DNA from: Thermohalobaculum sp951813525 | GTDB lineage: Bacteria > Pseudomonadota > Alphaproteobacteria > Rhodobacterales > Rhodobacteraceae | Reading direction: 5' to 3' | Length of the DNA: 64,000 bases | NCBI GenBank assembly: GCA_951813525.2 | Contig: CATOTJ020000004.1 | Location: 1 to 64,000, forward strand | In this document: piece by piece, positions 61,173 through 64,000 of the stretch | How positions within the stretch are numbered: the first letter of the stretch is position 1 | How the letters are laid out: the number at the start of each line of letters is the position of its first letter | Made by a program: the position numbers and the translations under genes | Notes under the pieces: model-generated | Database searches by the model: none | The model's input: the letters and a program-made list of their open reading frames with translations, nothing else | What the model was told of the DNA's origin: nothing

Positions 61173-64000
61173 GGGGTCCATTAGGGCTCAGTGCAAAATA
61201 CCCCTTTAAGCGATTTCAGGCGTCATTTTACGCCAGATGTATTGGCCAATGAGCAGAATGTGTTCCCAGCCGAGCGGTGAGATATGCCGGAGCAGATGTT
61301 CTGGCGTTTCCAGTCCCTCCCGCTTGCGCTGCATGACGGCTTTGCCGAGATGGACCGTGTTCCAGTAGATGATAATTGCCGTGAGCAGGTTCAGGCCGGC
61401 CATGCGGAAGTGCTGGCTTTCTGTGGTCCGATCCCGGATTTCACCATGGCGACCGATCCACAAGGCATCCTTCAGCGCATGGTGTGCTTCGCCTTTGTTC
61501 AGCCCGACAGTTGAGCGGCGCTGCATGTCCATATCGAGCGCCCATTCGATGATGAACAGTGTCCGTTCGATCTGTCCGATTTCCCGCATCACGATGGCCA
61601 GATCGTTTTTGCGTGGGCGGGCTGACAATCGCCTGAGGATCTGGCTTGGCGGCACCTTGCCTGACCGCATCGTGGCCGTGCATCTCAGCACATCGCCCCA
61701 GTTGTCGATGAAGGTCTGTTCCCGGACCTTGCCGCCGATCAGGGACTTGAGCTCTTTCGGAACGCTTTTGAGATCAAAGACGTAGAACCGCTTGGATTTC
61801 AGGTCGCGAATACGGGGAATGAAGCGATAGCCCAGGAGCGCGAAGGCGGCGAATACGAGATCGGTGAACCCACCCGTGTCGGCGTAGTGTTCTTTGATCC
61901 GTTTGCCAACCTCGCTCAGGCACAATCCGTCCAGAGTGTACGGCGCCTCGTTCACCGTGGCGGGGATCGAATTGACCCAGTACGGGCCAAATTGGTCAGA
62001 AACGTGCACGTAGGCTTTCAGCCCCGGCACCTGGTTGTTGTACTTGGCGTTGATGAGGTTCATGGCCTCCCCTTGGCGCGTGGTCGGGAAGAACTGCCCG
62101 TCGCTGGAGGAGGTTTGACCCGACCCCCAGTATTGCGCCATGGGAAGTTTGGACTGCGCGTCCAACACGATCGCCAGCGCCTCGTTGATCGCATCGCTTT
62201 CGACATGCCAGCGCGACAGGCGGGCCAACTGGGAATACTTATAGCCGGTGGTGGCTTCGGCCATCTTGCTCAAACCCACGTTCAGCCCTTCCGCGAGAAG
62301 CACGGTCAGCAGCCCGATGATATCCCTGCAAGGCGCGCCGGAGCGTAAATGGATGAACGCGTCCGTGAAGCCGGTGGCTTCTGCCACGTCCTGCAGGATT
62401 TCAGTGACTTTCGCATGTGGCATCCGCTGGTACAGATCGAGAACCAGTGGGCCCGCTTCCTCCGGGACATCAGCTTTCAGACGCTCGATACGCAACTGGC
62501 CGTCTTCGATAATGCCATTGGGAAGAGTGCCGGTCCTGACAGCTGCTGCAAGCCGCTCGAAGCCATCCTGCAACCGGCGCTTTCGATCCTCAATCCAAAC
62601 CTCTGGATCCAGCGGTAGATCAAGCCCCGGCATCGTCTTTGCGGCTTCCAGCGGCACCAGAAGTTTCCTGTCATCGGCATATCGGCGGGCGTGATCCAGC
62701 CAGATATCATTGGACCGAAAGGCCTCCTGAAGGCGGAACATCACCGCCACGATCCAAAGCCGCTCCTCATTGGTGTCGGGCTTGCGCAGTTGCTTGTCCC
62801 ACTTTGATCGGGCGGGCAGAAAGGCCCGCGATTTGGTTGTGATGTCTGCGCCCTCCCGGATGACCGCCGCGGCGTCGAGCAGCGGTTGGGCCACGGTGGC
62901 ACCTCGGATATCCAGAGCCCTTAACATGCGTTTGCCATAGAGCTTGAAGCTGTGAAACGCCTTCTCGATGTGATCCATCGGCTCGGCCATGGCAGGTTTG
63001 ATCAACTGGGTCGCCATCGCCACAAGAGTTTCCAAACCATCCCACCCGCTGGATGCATCGACGGCACCGCCCAGGGCGGCCTCATCGCCCCGGGCCATCA
63101 ACAATGTCGTTCCCAGAGATTGGAACCCGACCAGTGTGCTGGCAATATCAGCCTGTGCCTGTTCGAAGTGCATCGCGCTGATTTTCTTCGCCTCCCGCCA
63201 GGTCTTGCCCACGATCCGATCGTGGGTTTCGACAACGGTATCGGCAATGGACGCGGCCCATTCGACGACACAGGTGGCCAGAATGGCAAGGCGGCGATTA
63301 CTGCTGATGTCCTGCAAATCGCCCGTGAAGTAGCGCTCGCCCTGACGGCGCAGCATCTTGACCCGGTGGGGTGGGATGTCATCGAGTATGTCTGGCGACA
63401 GCTCAATTTCCTTGAGGGTTTCCACCCGGTCAAGCAGGCGGTTTATATCGGCCGTGTTCTTGCCGGCCTCAAAACCGCGCAGCCACAAAAACACGCTCTG
63501 CCAACCGTTTGCAGCCGCGCCGAGCAGGTCGTCGAGGCGACGGCGCATCCGGCTCTCCAGACGCGCGGCAATCCGGTTCTCGATCCGCCGCTCGGCTGCC
63601 ACAAGAGCATCGGCACAGAGCCTCTCAATCATCGTGACACCCGGCAGGATGATCTGCCGCGCCCGGCATTCTTCAACAAAATCCCGCACCAGCCCTTCAC
63701 CAGATCCGGCTGCCTCGGCTTGCTGGTCTAACCATGCCGTCATTTGCTTCACACGTTTGCCGGTGAAGGTCTTGTAGCCATAGATCTTACGCAACGCGCC
63801 GAGGTGTTCATGTCTGGTGTTGGCGCGATTTGCGTATGGCAAAAGATCCTTGGCCTTCAGCCCGAGTTGGGCCGCAATGTAAGCGGATACGGCCTCCGGG
63901 ATCACCTCACCTGACTTCAGAAACCGTCCTGGATAGCGAAAGGCACAAAGCTGAAGGGCAAAGCCGATCTGGTTTTGTGGTCGCCTGCGCGTTTTGATGT
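61173..64000 (-). mobile_element. second copy of the Tn3-family transposon (partial, continues beyond the window)
   Basis: Starts with the full 38-bp inverted repeat (GGGGTCCATTAGGGCTCAG ...) at 61173-61210 and continues with tnpA to the end of the window. It is inverted relative to the copy at 25842-34853 and carries the transposase end that the first copy has lost. The 5 bp before it are AGCTT; the matching duplication would be beyond the window. Confidence 0.94.
61206..63998 (-). CDS. tnpA: Tn3-family transposase (N-terminus beyond the window)
   Basis: At least 930 residues of a Tn3 transposase. The N-terminal DNA-binding part (from about residue 32 of the other copy) reads on to WVNSIPATVNEAPYTLDGLCLSEVGKRIKEHYADTGGFTDLVF with the central Asp region, and HFRMAGLNLLTAIIIYWNTVHLGKAV with the final catalytic Glu-containing segment replaced as usual in the family, ending QYIWRKMTPEIA. 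The frame stays open to the window edge; the true start, by comparison with 30208, lies about 90 bp beyond. No disruption is visible, so this copy is probably active. Confidence 0.93.
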   Translation of the reverse strand: MKTRRRPQNQIGFALQLCAFRYPGRFLKSGEVIPEAVSAYIAAQLGLKAKDLLPYANRANTRHEHLGALRKIYGYKTFTGKRVKQMTAWLDQQAEAAGSGEGLVRDFVEECRARQIILPGVTMIERLCADALVAAERRIENRIAARLESRMRRRLDDLLGAAANGWQSVFLWLRGFEAGKNTADINRLLDRVETLKEIELSPDILDDIPPHRVKMLRRQGERYFTGDLQDISSNRRLAILATCVVEWAASIADTVVETHDRIVGKTWREAKKISAMHFEQAQADIASTLVGFQSLGTTLLMARGDEAALGGAVDASSGWDGLETLVAMATQLIKPAMAEPMDHIEKAFHSFKLYGKRMLRALDIRGATVAQPLLDAAAVIREGADITTKSRAFLPARSKWDKQLRKPDTNEERLWIVAVMFRLQEAFRSNDIWLDHARRYADDRKLLVPLEAAKTMPGLDLPLDPEVWIEDRKRRLQDGFERLAAAVRTGTLPNGIIEDGQLRIERLKADVPEEAGPLVLDLYQRMPHAKVTEILQDVAEATGFTDAFIHLRSGAPCRDIIGLLTVLLAEGLNVGLSKMAEATTGYKYSQLARLSRWHVESDAINEALAIVLDAQSKLPMAQYWGSGQTSSSDGQFFPTTRQGEAMNLINAKYNNQVPGLKAYVHVSDQFGPYWVNSIPATVNEAPYTLDGLCLSEVGKRIKEHYADTGGFTDLVFAAFALLGYRFIPRIRDLKSKRFYVFDLKSVPKELKSLIGGKVREQTFIDNWGDVLRCTATMRSGKVPPSQILRRLSARPRKNDLAIVMREIGQIERTLFIIEWALDMDMQRRSTVGLNKGEAHHALKDALWIGRHGEIRDRTTESQHFRMAGLNLLTAIIIYWNTVHLGKAVMQRKREGLETPEHLLRHISPLGWEHILLIGQYIWRKMTPEIA

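Overview
The window looks like part of an extrachromosomal replicon (plasmid or chromid) of a marine Rhodobacteraceae (Roseobacter-group) bacterium. Reasons: GC-rich alphaproteobacterial coding; a RepA-type initiator at 20.2-21.2 kb of the kind I associate with roseobacter plasmids carrying surface-polysaccharide genes; and alphaproteobacterial-style IS elements. No rRNA, tRNA or CRISPR was seen. The taxonomic call is inference from protein resemblance; no search was run.

Layout. (1) 0-4.0 kb: a small-plasmid backbone with ParA and a ribbon-helix-helix partner flanked on both sides by ACTAGT repeats, an iteron origin, a Rep_3-type initiator and a ParE-type toxin-antitoxin pair. (2) 4.1-7.8 kb: a junction of broken IS66, IS30 and IS3 elements followed by the 3' part of another, Rep-like gene. 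(3) 8.0-10.7 kb: molybdate transporter modABC. (4) 10.9-14.1 kb: sugar-nucleotide genes, two of them wrecked: galE is split by an IS5-family element and UDP-glucose dehydrogenase survives only as its first and last residues joined together; an intact UDP-glucuronate-epimerase-like gene follows. (5) 14.3-17.3 kb: cysD and cysNC, making PAPS. (6) 17.4-21.2 kb: a second replicon: 22-bp-spaced and 29-bp-spaced iterons around a membrane protein, a His-rich outer-membrane protein with a Zur-like operator, and repA. (7) 21.7-25.8 kb: PglF/CapD-type dehydratase and a Wzc/ExoP-type tyrosine kinase/copolymerase. (8) 25.8-34.9 kb: a Tn3-family transposon with an intact 5-bp target duplication, wrecked by IS66 in its resolvase, IS630 in its control region and IS21 in its transposase. 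(9) 35.1-58.6 kb: a long leftward polysaccharide cluster. (10) 58.6-61.2 kb: integrase and remnants. (11) 61.2 kb to the end: a second, inverted copy of the Tn3 transposon.

How the genes work together. The cluster encodes a Wzx/Wzy-type polysaccharide. FnlA-FnlB-FnlC (CapEFG) make UDP-L-FucNAc; WbpA-WbpB-WbpE-WbpD make UDP-2,3-diacetamido-glucuronic acid, which WbpG with HisH/HisF paralogues may amidinate; PglF-type dehydratase plus PglE-type aminotransferase would give a 4-amino-4,6-dideoxy sugar for a PglC-like initiating transferase. Two GT4 glycosyltransferases, Wzy, Wzx and the Wzc-like kinase complete assembly. A sulfotransferase together with CysDNC points to sulfation. At the 5' end sits an unusual set: a dedicated acyl carrier protein, a KASIII, a GNAT acyltransferase, an unrecognised 197-residue protein and a ceramidase-fold hydrolase. 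I read this as an acyl-decoration module for the polysaccharide, and it is the best candidate here for an undescribed system. A palindrome, AAAAGTTGA-N6-TCAACTTTT, recurs before cysD, cysNC and fnlC and suggests a common regulator.
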